Positions 53,054 to 62,626 of a stretch of 64,000 nucleotides of DNA are shown piece by piece. The notes under the pieces were generated by a model that saw nothing but the letters and a program-made list of their open reading frames with translations, made no database searches and was not told the DNA's origin. How positions within the stretch are numbered: position 1 is the first letter of the stretch; every line of letters begins with the position of its first letter. This stretch comes from Halomonas litopenaei (GTDB taxonomy: Bacteria > Pseudomonadota > Gammaproteobacteria > Pseudomonadales > Halomonadaceae), in assembly GCF_017303055.1 (NCBI RefSeq), contig NZ_JAEKJT010000001.1, positions 826,332 through 890,331 of the forward strand, read 5' to 3'. Made by a program: the position numbers and the translations under genes.

Positions 53054-53326
53054 TCAGTTGACGGAATCCTTCAGAGCCTTGCCGGCCTTGAAGCTAGGCA
53101 CCTTGGCAGCGCTGATTTCGATCGGCTGACCCGTCTGCGGGTTACGACCGGTGCGTGCGGCACGATCCTTGACGGAAAAGGTGCCGAAGCCAACCAGTGA
53201 AACGCTGTCGCCCTTCTTCAGGGTTTCGGTCACGGACTCGACCATGGCATCCAGCGCACGGGAAGCAGCAGCCTTCGGAATATCGGCAGACGCGGCAATG
53301 GCATCAATCAGCTCGGACTTGTTCAC
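53054..53326 (-). CDS. hupB: DNA-binding protein HU-beta
   Basis: A 90-residue nucleoid protein, the exact length of bacterial [92 protein letters not shown] covers the dimerisation helices and the arm with RTGRNPQTG that wraps DNA. The position directly after lon matches E. coli hupB. A terminator follows at 52944-52972. Confidence 0.97.
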   Translation of the reverse strand: MNKSELIDAIAASADIPKAAASRALDAMVESVTETLKKGDSVSLVGFGTFSVKDRAARTGRNPQTGQPIEISAAKVPSFKAGKALKDSVN

Positions 53327-53458
53327 ACTTCACCCCTTGACTATTACAGAAAAAGATACAAAACGGCGATTTTTTGGCCGACAGGCACGATCGCAGCATG
53401 GCGACAATTTATAGCAATGCGACGAAAGACCTGTCAAGCAACCTTCCTTGCCAATCCG

Positions 53459-53490
53459 CATGATTCCGGCATTTCCAGGCCGGAATCATG
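53459..53490. repeat. Inverted repeat just after lon
   Basis: A perfect 12-bp dyad CATGATTCCGGC / GCCGGAATCATG with an 8-nt loop, beginning 13 bp past the lon stop. On the minus strand no T run follows, so it is not a canonical terminator. It may slow polymerase or stabilise the lon mRNA. Confidence 0.5.
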
Positions 53491-53502
53491 GAAAAAATGT
53501 CA

Positions 53503-55911
53503 CTAGTGTGTACTGACCATTGAGTGAGTTGCAGTCGAATCCGTCGAAACCGAATCATCGGAATTATGATCCGTGTTTTTCGACAGCGCGACCTCCAACA
53601 CCTCATCAATCCAGCGAACCGGATGAATCGTCAGGGCGTCCTTGATGTTATCAGGGACTTCCTTGAGATCTCTGCGGTTCTCTTCCGGTATTAGCACCGT
53701 CTTTATACCACCACGCCTGGCGGCCAGCAATTTCTCCTTCAACCCACCGATAGGCATGACTTCGCCACGGAGATTGACTTCGCCCGTCATGGCCACATCA
53801 CAGCGCACAGGACGATTACAGAAGGCGGACACCATCGCGGTGACCATGGCGATGCCAGCACTGGGACCGTCCTTGGGAGTCGCTCCCTCAGGCACGTGGA
53901 TATGCAGATCTTCCTTCTCGAAACGCTCCGGATCGATCCCCAGCGCTTCAGCACGGGCCCTGACGACGGTCTGGGCAGCACTGACAGACTCTTTCATCAC
54001 ATCGCCAAGGGAGCCCGTCTTGTTGATGCGCCCCTTGCCAGGCGTTACTACCGACTCGATGTTGAGCAGCTCGCCGCCTACCGATGTCCAGGCAAGGCCG
54101 GTCACCCGCCCCACTTGATCCTGCTTGTCGGCCAGACCGTAGCTGTAGCGTCGCACGCCAGCGTAAGTCTCGATATCCTCAGCCGCCAGCGTCTGAGAGC
54201 CCAGCGCCCCTTCCTTGCCTTCTTTCTCGAGACGCTCACGCAGCACCTTGCGGCTGACCTTGGCAATCTGCCGCTCCAGCTCACGAACACCTGCCTCGCG
54301 GGTGTAGTAGCGGATCAGCTCAAGGAGCGACGCATCACTGTACACCAGCTCGTCTTCCTTGAAGCCATTGGCAGCAAGCTGCTTGGGCACCAGATAACGG
54401 GTGGCAATCGCCAGCTTCTCGTCCTCGGTGTAGCCCGGCAGGCGAATCACCTCCATCCGGTCGAGCAGCGGCCCGGGGATGTTCATCGAATTCGCGGTAC
54501 AGATGAACAGGGTCTCAGAGAGGTCGTAGTCGAGCTCGAGGTAGTGATCGCTGAAGGCGTTGTTCTGCTCGGGATCAAGCACTTCGAGCAGTGCCGACGC
54601 CGGGTCACCGCGGTGATCCATGCCGACCTTGTCGACCTCGTCAAGCAAGAACAGCGGGTTCTTTACCCCTGCCTTGGCCATACGCTGAATGGGCTTGCCA
54701 GGCAGCGAGCCAATATAGGTACGGCGGTGGCCACGAATCTCGGACTCGTCACGCACGCCGCCCAGCGCCAAGCGCACGTATTTACGATTGGTGGCTCGAG
54801 CGATCGACTTGCCAAGGGAGGTCTTGCCCACACCGGGCGGCCCAACCAGACACAGCACCGGTCCCTTCAGCTTCTTCACACGCTTGTGCACCGCGAGGTA
54901 CTCAAGAATGCGCTCCTTCACTTCGTCAAGACCATAGTGGTCTTCATCCAGAACCTTCTGCGCGTTCAGCAGATCGTGCTTGACCCGCGTACGCTTCTTC
55001 CAGGGCACTGAGACCAGCCAGTCGAGATAAGAGCGCACCACCGTCGCCTCGGCGGAGGACGGCGACATCATGCGCAGCTTGCCCAGTTCCTGGTTGGCCT
55101 TGTCGGCAGCCTCTTTCGGCATACCGGAATCCTTGATGGCCTGCTCGTACTTGTCCGCCTCGTTCGGCGCGTTCTCGAGCTCGCCCATCTCCTTCTGAAT
55201 GGCCTTCATCTGCTCATTCAGATAATACTCGCGCTGAGACTTCTCCATCTGGTCCTTGACGCGCGAGCGAATACGCTTCTCGACCTGCAGCAGGTCGATT
55301 TCCGCCTCGATCAGCGCCATCAGGTGCTCGATACGATCGCGCACGCGATCCATTTCGAGCAGCTCCTGCTTGTCACCGATCTTCAACGACAGGTGGGCAC
55401 AGATGGTGTCCACAAGCCGGCTGGGATCTTCGATGCCAGACAGCGAATTCAGCACCTCGTTGGGTACCTTCTTCGACATCTTGACGTACTGCTCGAACTG
55501 ATTGAGCAGCACGCGTACCAGCGATTCCTGCTCGCGCTCGCTCAGTGGCTCGCTGGAGCGCAACACGACCTCAGCCCGAGAGTGGCCGTCCTCGGCAAGG
55601 GAGATGTCGCGAATGTCTGCGCGAGACTCACCCTCGATCAGGACCTTCACAGTACCGTCGGGCAGCTTCAACAGCTGCATGATCTCGGCAACGGTACCAA
55701 TGGCGAACAGGTCTTCGTTGTCCGGATCGTCCTTGCTGGCCTCGCGCTGAGCAACCAGCAGGACCCGCTTGTCATCCGCCATGGCAGCTTCCAGTGCCTG
55801 GATCGACTTTTCTCTGCCGACAAACAACGGGATGACCATCTGCGGGTATACCACTACGTCACGCAGTGGCAAAAGGGGCAGACTCATAGTCTGTTCGGCG
55901 TTCTGCTGCAT
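53503..55911 (-). CDS. lon: ATP-dependent protease Lon
   Basis: An 802-residue AAA+ serine protease (E. coli 784 aa). It has a LonN substrate-binding domain (about 8-205), a coiled region, Walker [17 protein letters not shown] (about 360), Walker [11 protein letters not shown], and the protease domain with the Ser-Lys dyad in [15 protein letters not shown] and the Lys about 43 residues later. The C-terminal tail is Ser/Thr/Asp-rich and short. It degrades misfolded and regulatory proteins. The ATG at 55911 has GAGGAA upstream. A sigma-32-like promoter lies 40 bp before the start. Confidence 0.97.
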   Translation of the reverse strand: MQQNAEQTMSLPLLPLRDVVVYPQMVIPLFVGREKSIQALEAAMADDKRVLLVAQREASKDDPDNEDLFAIGTVAEIMQLLKLPDGTVKVLIEGESRADIRDISLAEDGHSRAEVVLRSSEPLSEREQESLVRVLLNQFEQYVKMSKKVPNEVLNSLSGIEDPSRLVDTICAHLSLKIGDKQELLEMDRVRDRIEHLMALIEAEIDLLQVEKRIRSRVKDQMEKSQREYYLNEQMKAIQKEMGELENAPNEADKYEQAIKDSGMPKEAADKANQELGKLRMMSPSSAEATVVRSYLDWLVSVPWKKRTRVKHDLLNAQKVLDEDHYGLDEVKERILEYLAVHKRVKKLKGPVLCLVGPPGVGKTSLGKSIARATNRKYVRLALGGVRDESEIRGHRRTYIGSLPGKPIQRMAKAGVKNPLFLLDEVDKVGMDHRGDPASALLEVLDPEQNNAFSDHYLELDYDLSETLFICTANSMNIPGPLLDRMEVIRLPGYTEDEKLAIATRYLVPKQLAANGFKEDELVYSDASLLELIRYYTREAGVRELERQIAKVSRKVLRERLEKEGKEGALGSQTLAAEDIETYAGVRRYSYGLADKQDQVGRVTGLAWTSVGGELLNIESVVTPGKGRINKTGSLGDVMKESVSAAQTVVRARAEALGIDPERFEKEDLHIHVPEGATPKDGPSAGIAMVTAMVSAFCNRPVRCDVAMTGEVNLRGEVMPIGGLKEKLLAARRGGIKTVLIPEENRRDLKEVPDNIKDALTIHPVRWIDEVLEVALSKNTDHNSDDSVSTDSTATHSMVSTH

Positions 55912-55950
55912 CGCAGACGTTCCTCAAACTTAGCGGGTGAAACCTGAGGG

Positions 55951-55977
55951 ATGGGGGCACCCCCGAGGTATTGCAAG
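55951..55977 (-). promoter_or_regulatory. Sigma-32-type promoter of lon
   Basis: On the minus strand CTTGCA (55977-55972), 15 nt spacer, CCCCAT (55956-55951) fits the heat-shock consensus CTTGAA-N13-17-CCCCATNT with one mismatch at -35. The -10 lies 40 nt before the lon ATG. Confidence 0.6.
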
Positions 55978-56143
55978 GGGAAACACCTGCCGGAATGCTG
56001 TGATACCTGCCACCGGCAGTCGTAGCCCGTCGACCAGAAAGCGAAAGACTAGGCTCGCAGGACACATCTCCTGGAACAATCACCTAAGACAATGCCCTTG
56101 AGACAGTCTCCATAAGGCAATGCCCGGATATCAAGCCCGGCAG

Positions 56144-56173
56144 ACAAAGGGGCCGCATCAGCGGCCCCTTTGT
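56144..56173 (-). terminator. Terminator after clpX
   Basis: A 13-bp perfect stem ACAAAGGGGCCGC / GCGGCCCCTTTGT with a 4-nt loop, 26 bp past the clpX stop. TTTGTCTG ends it on the minus strand. It separates clpX from lon. Confidence 0.75.
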
Positions 56174-56199
56174 CGGCGTCGCGAGTCGACAGCGGCAGG

Positions 56200-57489
56200 T
56201 TAGCCGTCGGTACCATCCACCCGCGCGGCTTCCTCGGTATCTTCGCTCTGACTGTAGATCAGCAGCGGATCGCTCTCGCCACTGATGACAGACGCGTCGA
56301 TGACCACCTTGCTGACGCCCTCAAGGGAGGGAATCTCATACATCGTGTCAAGCAATACGGACTCGAGGATAGAGCGCAGTCCACGTGCTCCGGTCTTGCG
56401 AGCCATCGCCTTGTGCGCCACTGCGCGCAGGGCGTCCTCTCTGAAGTCCAGCTCGACGCCTTCCATATCGAACAGGCGAGCATACTGCTTGACAAGAGAG
56501 TTCTTGGGCTCCGTGAGGATCTGTATCAGCGCATCCTCGGTCAGCTCGGTCAGGGTGGCAATCACCGGCAAACGTCCGACGAACTCGGGAATCAGACCAA
56601 ACTTGACCAGATCCTCGGGCTCAACCTCAAGCAGCAGGTCACCCACTCCCTTGGACTCGTCCTTGCTCTTGACCTCAGCGTTGAAGCCGATGCCACCGGT
56701 CTCGGCGCGATCACGTATCACCTTGTCCAGACCGGCGAACGCACCGCCAACGATGAACAGGATGTTACCGGTATCCACCTGGAGAAATTCCTGCTGCGGA
56801 TGCTTCCGACCACCCTGGGGCGGCACCGAGGCCGTAGTGCCCTCGATCAGTTTCAACAAGGCCTGCTGAACGCCTTCACCGGAGACATCCCGCGTGATGG
56901 ACGGGTTATCGGACTTTCGAGAAATCTTGTCGATCTCATCGATGTAGACGATACCGCGCTCAGCCTTGTCGACATCATAATCACACTTCTGCAGAAGCTT
57001 CTGAATGATGTTCTCGACGTCTTCACCGACGTAGCCAGCCTCGGTCAAGGTAGTGGCGTCGGCGATGGTGAACGGCACGTTGAGCAGGCGCGCCAACGTC
57101 TCGGCCAAAAGCGTCTTGCCGCTGCCGGTAGGACCAATCAGCAGAATGTTCGACTTACCGAGTTCCACGTCGTCCTTGCCGCTATGACGAAGACGCTTGT
57201 AGTGGTTATAGACGGCCACGGACAGCACCGTCTTGGCGCGGTCCTGACCGATCACGTAGTCATCGAGAGTATGTCGAATTTCGCGTGGAACGGGCAGACG
57301 CTCCTCGTCGCTCTCGGCATCGGCATCGAGAACTTCCTCGCGAATGATGTCGTTACACAGATCGACACACTCATCGCAGATATATACAGACGGACCGGCA
57401 ATCAGCTTGCGCACTTCATTCTGGTTCTTGCCACAGAATGAGCAATACAGAAGCTTACCGTTGTCGTCCTTGCCTTTGCCGTCGGCCAT
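56200..57489 (-). CDS. clpX: ClpXP unfoldase subunit ClpX
   Basis: A 429-residue AAA+ unfoldase (E. coli 424 aa). The N-terminal C4 zinc-finger (CSFCG...CDEC, about 16-40) recruits adaptors and substrates. Walker A is [13 protein letters not shown] (about 118), Walker [11 protein letters not shown], and sensor-2-type region [10 protein letters not shown]. The IGF-like loop that docks on ClpP should be near residue 265. The start at 57489 has GAGAGG 7 nt upstream. It follows clpP by 76 bp. A terminator follows at 56144-56173. Confidence 0.97.
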   Translation of the reverse strand: MADGKGKDDNGKLLYCSFCGKNQNEVRKLIAGPSVYICDECVDLCNDIIREEVLDADAESDEERLPVPREIRHTLDDYVIGQDRAKTVLSVAVYNHYKRLRHSGKDDVELGKSNILLIGPTGSGKTLLAETLARLLNVPFTIADATTLTEAGYVGEDVENIIQKLLQKCDYDVDKAERGIVYIDEIDKISRKSDNPSITRDVSGEGVQQALLKLIEGTTASVPPQGGRKHPQQEFLQVDTGNILFIVGGAFAGLDKVIRDRAETGGIGFNAEVKSKDESKGVGDLLLEVEPEDLVKFGLIPEFVGRLPVIATLTELTEDALIQILTEPKNSLVKQYARLFDMEGVELDFREDALRAVAHKAMARKTGARGLRSILESVLLDTMYEIPSLEGVSKVVIDASVISGESDPLLIYSQSEDTEEAARVDGTDG

Positions 57490-57565
57490 TCGCGTACCTC
57501 TCTGGCAGCGGCAGCCCCGCAGGGCCACCGGTAATCACGTAGTCATCGCGCAAGCTATCACGCTA

Positions 57566-58186
57566 TCAGGATGCAGGACGCTTATCCAGCACTGCGTCGA
57601 TCAGGCCGTACTCGGCAGCCTGCGCTCCGTTCATGAAGTTGTCGCGATCGGTATCCTTGGCGATGGTCTCGATATCCTGGCCCGTATGGTGTGCCAGGAT
57701 CTGATTCAGTCGCTCGCGGATCCCCAAAATTTCACGGGTGTGGATCTCGATGTCCGACGCCTGCCCCTGATAGCCACCCAGCGGCTGATGAATCATCATG
57801 CGCGAGTTGGGCAAGCAGTAGCGCTTACCTGCGGCACCACCGGCCAGCAACAGGGCACCCATGCTGGCGGCCTGTCCGATGCACACAGTCGACACGTCGG
57901 GCTTGATGAACTGCATCGTGTCGTAGATCGACATCCCGGCGGTAACCGATCCACCCGGAGAATTGATGTAGAGGTGGATGTCCTTGTCGGGATTCTCGGA
58001 CTCAAGGAACAGCAGCTGCGCCACCAGCAGGTTGGCCATGTAGTCTTCTACAGGCCCCACAAGGAAGATCACCCGTTCCTTGAGCAAGCGCGAGTAGATG
58101 TCGTAGGCGCGCTCGCCGCGAGCGCTCTGCTCGACCACCATGGGCACTAGGCCGCCAGCAGCATGTATATCGAACTCGGTGTTCAT
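57566..58186 (-). CDS. clpP: ATP-dependent Clp protease proteolytic subunit
   Basis: A 206-residue serine protease (E. coli 207 aa). The catalytic Ser is in [14 protein letters not shown], the His in MMIHQPLGG and the Asp in [28 protein letters not shown] is the oxyanion segment. The start at 58186 ([20 protein letters not shown]) matches family N-termini, which carry the short propeptide; the GAGG 10 nt upstream supports it. Located between tig and clpX as in most Proteobacteria. Confidence 0.96.
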   Translation of the reverse strand: MNTEFDIHAAGGLVPMVVEQSARGERAYDIYSRLLKERVIFLVGPVEDYMANLLVAQLLFLESENPDKDIHLYINSPGGSVTAGMSIYDTMQFIKPDVSTVCIGQAASMGALLLAGGAAGKRYCLPNSRMMIHQPLGGYQGQASDIEIHTREILGIRERLNQILAHHTGQDIETIAKDTDRDNFMNGAQAAEYGLIDAVLDKRPAS

Positions 58187-58225
58187 GGAGATGTGTCCTC
58201 GCATCCGTGTGTGGCAAAACGACAA

Positions 58226-58247
58226 AGCCGGCCCGATCGGGCCGGCT
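58226..58247 (-). terminator. Terminator/attenuator between tig and clpP
   Basis: A perfect 22-bp palindrome AGCCGGCCCGA / TCGGGCCGGCT followed on the minus strand by TTTGTCG. It lies between the tig stop and the clpP start, so it may tune clpP expression relative to tig. Confidence 0.65.
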
Positions 58248-58258
58248 CGGCAAGACGC

Positions 58259-59599
58259 TTAGGCGTCCTCGCCCTCTTCTGCCTCTTCGCCCGGCTGCTG
58301 CTGTGCCGCAGCGAGAGCCTGCTGGTAGGACATTTCCACGTCCTTGACCGTCGCCTGATCGAGCAGCTTGTCGACCGCCTTCTCTTCCAGCAGTGCAGAC
58401 TTGACCTGGGTCTTCATCTGCTCATTGCCCATGTAGTACTCGACGACCTGCTCCGGATCCTGGTACTGCTGAGCGAGCTCTTCAACCTTGGCCTTGATCT
58501 CATCATCAGAGGCTTCGAGCTCGTTGACCTTGATCACCTCAGCCAGCAACAGTCCGACCTGAACACGGCTACGCGCCTGATCAGCAAACAGCTCGTTCGG
58601 CAGCTGGCTGACATCAAAGTCTTCGCCAAGGCCGAACTGCTGGGCTGCCTGACGCTTCAGGCCGTCCACTTCCTGCTGCACCAGGGCATCGGGAACAGGA
58701 ATGTCGTTGGCCTGCTTCAGCGACTCGAGCACCTGCTGCTTCACGCGGTTCTCCACCGCCTGGCCAGCTTCACGCGTCATGTTCTTCTTGACCTCGGCGC
58801 GGAAGGCATCGACGTCGTCGCCTTCGACTCCGAACTTTTCGATGAAGGCAGCATCCACTTCAGGCAGCGCCTGGCCCTTGATGGCATTGACCTTGACCTT
58901 GAAGGTAGCTTCCTGGCCTGCCAGCTGCTCGGCCTGGTAGTCCTCCGGAAAGGTCACGTTGATGACCTTGTCCTCTCCCGCCTTGGCACCCTGCAGCTGG
59001 TCTTCGAAGCCAGGAATGAAGCTGCCTGACCCCAACACGAGATCGTGGCCCTCTGCACTGCCGCCTTCGAAGGGCTCGTCACCCAGGAAGCCCTGGAAAT
59101 CAATATTCACCTGGTCGCCGTCTTCAGCAGCGCGTTCCACTTCTTCCCAGGACGCGTTCTGCTTGCGCAGAGTTTCAATCATCTCGTCCACGTCAGCGTC
59201 GGTCACTTCAACGACCGGACGCTCTACCTCGGTACCTTCAATGGTGGACAGCTCGAACTCCGGGTACACCTCGAGCACTGCGGTAAACTCGAGATCCTTG
59301 CCGGCTTCGTTGACCTTGGCCTCGATCTGCGGGAAGCCTGCCGGATTGAGCTTCTCATCCGTGATGGCGCGGACATAGCGCTCGCGCATCACTTCGCCCA
59401 CCACTTCGTTACGAACATCGCTGCCGTAACGCTGGCGGATGACGGACATCGGCACTTTGCCTTTGCGGAAACCGTCGAGACGAACGTTCTTGGCAGCGTC
59501 TTTAAGACGGGCGGCGACGGCCTCGTCAATCTCGGCGGCCGGCACCTGGACGTTGATGCGGCGTTCGATCTGGGAGGTCGTATCGACGGAAACTTGCAT
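58259..59599 (-). CDS. tig: Trigger factor
   Basis: A 446-residue ribosome-bound chaperone with PPIase activity (E. coli 432 aa). The ribosome-docking signature is RLDGFRKGKVPMSVIRQRYG (about 39-58, containing the FRK motif). An FKBP-type domain lies at about 155-245 (VNIDFQGFLGDEPFEGGSAEGHDLVLGSGSFIPGFEDQL), then the helical C-terminal arms. The tail ends in Gln/Glu-rich sequence. First protein gene of the tig-clpP-clpX-lon-hupB-ppiD block, preceded by a sigma-32-like promoter and by four tRNA genes. Confidence 0.97.
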   Translation of the reverse strand: MQVSVDTTSQIERRINVQVPAAEIDEAVAARLKDAAKNVRLDGFRKGKVPMSVIRQRYGSDVRNEVVGEVMRERYVRAITDEKLNPAGFPQIEAKVNEAGKDLEFTAVLEVYPEFELSTIEGTEVERPVVEVTDADVDEMIETLRKQNASWEEVERAAEDGDQVNIDFQGFLGDEPFEGGSAEGHDLVLGSGSFIPGFEDQLQGAKAGEDKVINVTFPEDYQAEQLAGQEATFKVKVNAIKGQALPEVDAAFIEKFGVEGDDVDAFRAEVKKNMTREAGQAVENRVKQQVLESLKQANDIPVPDALVQQEVDGLKRQAAQQFGLGEDFDVSQLPNELFADQARSRVQVGLLLAEVIKVNELEASDDEIKAKVEELAQQYQDPEQVVEYYMGNEQMKTQVKSALLEEKAVDKLLDQATVKDVEMSYQQALAAAQQQPGEEAEEGEDA

Positions 59600-59699
59600 G
59601 AAAAATCCTCTACCGACTGGGGGCGTACTGAAACTGTGAAAACGTCAAAAGGGAGATTCTAAGAATCCCGCAGGGCACTGGCAAGCGCCAACGCCCTTT

Positions 59700-59727
59700 A
59701 GATGGGGCTTTTCGGACAATTTACAAG
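59700..59727 (-). promoter_or_regulatory. Sigma-32-type promoter of tig-clpP
   Basis: On the minus strand CTTGTA (59727-59722), 14 nt spacer, CCCCATCT (59707-59700) fits the heat-shock consensus CTTGAA-N13-17-CCCCATNT with a single -35 mismatch. It lies about 100 bp before tig. Confidence 0.6.
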
Positions 59728-59920
59728 GGCAATCGCGCAATCCCTCCTCGCGGCAGCCCCCTAAACCACAGAAGGCCGAGCTCGCAAGAGAGCTAGATGG
59801 TCGATGTTCAAGGAAGGAAAGAGCAAAGAAGGCAACAACAAAAACAGCCGACCTACCCTTTGGCAGCCAGCTGATGCGATAACGACATATTCTAGAGACC
59901 ACTCTGCGCGCTTCAGGGAG
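59728..59920. other. Spacer between tRNA-His and tig
   Basis: This, with 59600-59727, is noncoding sequence between the last tRNA and tig. Apart from the sigma-32-like site no gene is seen; short imperfect dyads near 59775-59800 could be tRNA 3' trailers or a terminator without a clear T run. Confidence 0.35.
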
Positions 59921-59996
59921 TGGGGTGGATGATGGGGATCGAACCCACGACCACCGGAGCCACAATCCGGGGCTCTACCACTGAGCTACATCCACC
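59921..59996 (-). tRNA. tRNA-His (GTG)
   Basis: 76 nt including encoded CCA. The cloverleaf is complete: GGTGGATG acceptor, D-arm AGCTCAGTGGTAGAGC, anticodon stem-loop with GTG, and T-arm GGGTTCGATCCC. The extra 5' G typical of tRNA-His (opposite C73) is encoded. Identical to the copy at 60092-60167. Confidence 0.96.
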
Positions 59997-60091
59997 ACAA
60001 CCTGAACGCTTCACATCTGCAACCAGACACCAGCGCAACCAGCAACCTTCCCGCTAGACGACAGATTCAAGGCTCACCGCAATGCATGGAG

Positions 60092-60167
60092 TGGGGTGGA
60101 TGATGGGGATCGAACCCACGACCACCGGAGCCACAATCCGGGGCTCTACCACTGAGCTACATCCACC
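60092..60167 (-). tRNA. tRNA-His (GTG), second copy
   Basis: 76 nt, identical base for base to the copy at 59921-59996, with a further matching ~5 bp on the CCA side. Same cloverleaf, GTG anticodon and encoded G-1 and CCA. The two lie in tandem with a 95-bp spacer. Confidence 0.96.
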
Positions 60168-60219
60168 ACATACAAGCACTACAGATCAAACCCAAGCCTA
60201 ACCAGGCGCCACGCTTTGC

Positions 60220-60296
60220 TGGCACGCCCAGCAGGACTCGAACCTGCAACCTACGGCTTAGAAGGCCGTTGCTCTATCCGGTTGAGCTATGGGCGC
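60220..60296 (-). tRNA. tRNA-Arg (TCT)
   Basis: 77 nt with encoded CCA. Acceptor GCGCCCA pairs with TGGGCGT (one G-T); D-arm, anticodon loop with TCT, and T-arm GCAGGTTCGAGTCCTGC are complete. Confidence 0.96.
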
Positions 60297-60364
60297 ATTC
60301 TACACAACCGAAATCTTAACCACAACCCGAAAGCCAAGAAAAACCTTTTCTAAACAATCGCTTG

Positions 60365-60441
60365 TGGTCGGGGTGGAGGGATTCGAACCCCCGACATCCT
60401 GCTCCCAAAGCAGGCGCGCTACCAGACTGCGCTACACCCCG
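60365..60441 (-). tRNA. tRNA-Pro (TGG)
   Basis: 77 nt with encoded CCA. Acceptor CGGGGTG pairs with CACCCCG; anticodon TGG; T-arm GGGGGTTCGAATCCCTC. First of the four-tRNA cluster on the minus strand (Pro, Arg, His, His). Confidence 0.96.
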
Positions 60442-60643
60442 ACGACCTGTTGCAATGCCACCGAAACCGTTTCAGCTGTCCCGGCGAGCGATGCGTATTC
60501 TACGGAACTTTCCTGACAAGTCAACACGCTAGTTGAACTTTCCTTTCCACCAACGGGCTTCTGCTTTGCCTGACCGCCCCGGCATGCGAAAATCCGTGCC
60601 CACTCCTTCCACCGCCCATTCATTCGTACTTTGAGGGAAGCCA

Positions 60644-61516
60644 ATGTCCGCCCAGCTCATCGATGGCAAGTCCATTGCCGCCACCGTCCGCCAGCAGGTT
60701 GCTCGCCAAGTCGAGACACGCCGCCAAGCCGGCGGGCGGACGCCAGGCCTTGCAGTGGTTCTGGTCGGCGATGATCCCGCCTCCCATGTGTATGTGCGCA
60801 ATAAACATCGTGCCTGCGAGCAGGCTGGCATCTCCTCCGTTCAGCACGCGTTGCCTGCGTCCACCAGCCAACAGGAGCTGGAGTCCCTGGTCGACCAGCT
60901 CAACGCGGATCGCTCCATCGACGGCATCCTCGTTCAACTTCCGCTCCCCGAACACCTCGACGCCAGGCCCATTCTGGAGCGCATCTTGCCCAGCAAGGAC
61001 GTGGACGGCTTTCATCCCTACAATCTGGGCAGACTGGCTCAACGACTGCCGCTTCTGCGCCCCTGCACACCCAAGGGGGTGATGACCCTCCTTCATCATA
61101 GCGGCCTGTCGGTACGCGGCCTCAATGCCACCGTTGTTGGCGCGTCCAACATCGTCGGACGCCCCATGGCGCTGGAACTCATGCTGGCAGGCTGTACCAC
61201 GACCGTCTGCCATCGTTTCACCCGTGACCTAGAGCAGCACGTTCGAAGCGCTGAGTTGTTGGTGGTCGCCGTTGGCAAGCCGGGACTGGTGAAAGGCGAA
61301 TGGGTTCGCGACGACGCCATCGTCATCGACGTGGGTATCAATCGTCAGGATGACGGCAGTCTTGTCGGAGACGTTGACTTCGAGGAGGCGGCACGCAGAG
61401 CCGCTCACATCACCCCCGTGCCCGGCGGCGTTGGCCCTATGACCGTGGCAAGCTTGCTGGAAAATACGTTAATGGCAGCCGATATCCACGACGGCCAGAC
61501 CGCTAACGACGGCTGA
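60644..61516 (+). CDS. folD: Methylenetetrahydrofolate dehydrogenase/cyclohydrolase FolD
   Basis: A 290-residue bifunctional one-carbon enzyme interconverting 5,10-methylene-, methenyl- and 10-formyl-THF with NADP+. The signatures are [26 protein letters not shown] (active-site Tyr and Lys), the Gln/Leu-rich [13 protein letters not shown] and [17 protein letters not shown]. The nucleotide-binding site is [15 protein letters not shown]. Length as in E. coli (288 aa). GAGGGAAG lies before the ATG. Divergent from the tRNA cluster. Confidence 0.96.
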   Translation: MSAQLIDGKSIAATVRQQVARQVETRRQAGGRTPGLAVVLVGDDPASHVYVRNKHRACEQAGISSVQHALPASTSQQELESLVDQLNADRSIDGILVQLPLPEHLDARPILERILPSKDVDGFHPYNLGRLAQRLPLLRPCTPKGVMTLLHHSGLSVRGLNATVVGASNIVGRPMALELMLAGCTTTVCHRFTRDLEQHVRSAELLVVAVGKPGLVKGEWVRDDAIVIDVGINRQDDGSLVGDVDFEEAARRAAHITPVPGGVGPMTVASLLENTLMAADIHDGQTANDG

Positions 61517-61695
61517 GCGCACCTTTTACGGGCCCAGGAAGAGACCGCAGACTCGCTCAAGGGCTTGGGGAGCAGGTGTCGTGCCCCCTCGCCCAGCGCT
61601 CGACAGCAAGGACTGTACTGCATGAGCCGAATCCGCAGGCCCCGACTTCCTGGCAACGCATCCCCTTTCATTGGAACAAACGACTAAGGACTACC

Positions 61696-62403
61696 ATGCA
61701 ACGCATCGGAATCATCGGGGCCATGGCTCAAGAGGTCGCGCAGCTTGCCTCTCAACTGGAGGACAGGGAGACCAGGTCGCATGCGGGCTCTACCTTTCAC
61801 ACGGGGCGCCTGCACGGTATGAACGTTGTCCTGCTGCAATCTGGAATTGGCAAGGTCAATGCTGCGGTGGGTACTACCCAACTGCTGGAACAGTACGCGC
61901 CCGAGGCCGTCATCAACACCGGATCCGCCGGCGGCTTTGGAGAGGGCATGTCGATTGGCGATATCGTGATTTCACGTGAAGTCAGGCACCACGACGTCGA
62001 TGCGATGGTGTTTGGCTATGAAGCGGGCCAGGTACCGGGCATGCCGGCGGCCTACCTTCCCGACGCGCAGTTGGTCGCTGTTGCCAGAGAGTCCATTGAA
62101 GCCATGGGTGAAGTCAACGTCACTGAAGGGCTGATCGCCACCGGGGATGTGTTCATGGCATGCCCCGATCTGGTCGCCAGGACCCGCGCTCGCTTCCCTG
62201 CCATGCTGGCAGCCGAGATGGAAGCCGCTGCCATCGCCCAAACCTGCCACCTCTACCAGTGCCCCTTCGTCGTGATTCGCGCGCTGTCGGACATTGCTGG
62301 ACAAGGAGACAATCACCTGTCGTTCGAGGAGTTCCTGATCCAGGCAGCCGATCACTCAAGCCGGATGGTGTCGCACATGATTCAACGTCTATCTGCAGCT
62401 TGA
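61696..62403 (+). CDS. mtnN: 5'-methylthioadenosine/S-adenosylhomocysteine nucleosidase
   Basis: A 235-residue nucleosidase (E. coli Pfs 232 aa) that removes adenine from MTA, SAH and 5'-deoxyadenosine, linking methionine salvage to AI-2 precursor formation. Visible: MQRIGIIGAMAQEV, VLLQSGIGKVNAAVGTTQLL, NTGSAGGF, the substrate-binding EMEAAAIAQTC and the catalytic Asp in ALSDIAG. The start at 61696 has AAGGA 5 nt upstream; an open frame reaching 61576 lacks family similarity. It follows folD by 179 bp on the same strand. Confidence 0.95.
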   Translation: MQRIGIIGAMAQEVAQLASQLEDRETRSHAGSTFHTGRLHGMNVVLLQSGIGKVNAAVGTTQLLEQYAPEAVINTGSAGGFGEGMSIGDIVISREVRHHDVDAMVFGYEAGQVPGMPAAYLPDAQLVAVARESIEAMGEVNVTEGLIATGDVFMACPDLVARTRARFPAMLAAEMEAAAIAQTCHLYQCPFVVIRALSDIAGQGDNHLSFEEFLIQAADHSSRMVSHMIQRLSAA

Positions 62404-62575
62404 CAGCACCAGCTGGGACCGGCGGCGGCCATTTCGTCACGACCCTCCTGTAGGCGCAGGCCACTATCCGTCTAATGCTTGGTTCATCGAGTTATCAGGG
62501 TGAGGGAAGCCGCGTCCCTCCCCTACTCTACATCGATGGTTTCCAGTCTCATTCCACGCTTGTCCCGCCACAAAA

Positions 62576-62606
62576 AAAGCGCCCGGCCTCCGAGGCCGAG
62601 CGCTTT
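62576..62606. terminator. Bidirectional terminator between mtnN and the repeat protein
   Basis: The stem AAAGCGC-x-CGGCCT / AGGCCG-x-GCGCTTT has a 3-nt loop and one internal mismatch, flanked by A-rich sequence on the left (seven A) and TTTCTTT on the right. It can terminate both convergent genes. Confidence 0.75.
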
Positions 62607-62626
62607 CTTTGTAAGGCCTTTAGCCT

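Noticed and set aside
56170..57441. Open frame (423 codons) opposite clpX
   Set aside because: Complete overlap with clpX, no domain or start signal. The same holds for the frame at 53896-55011 opposite lon.
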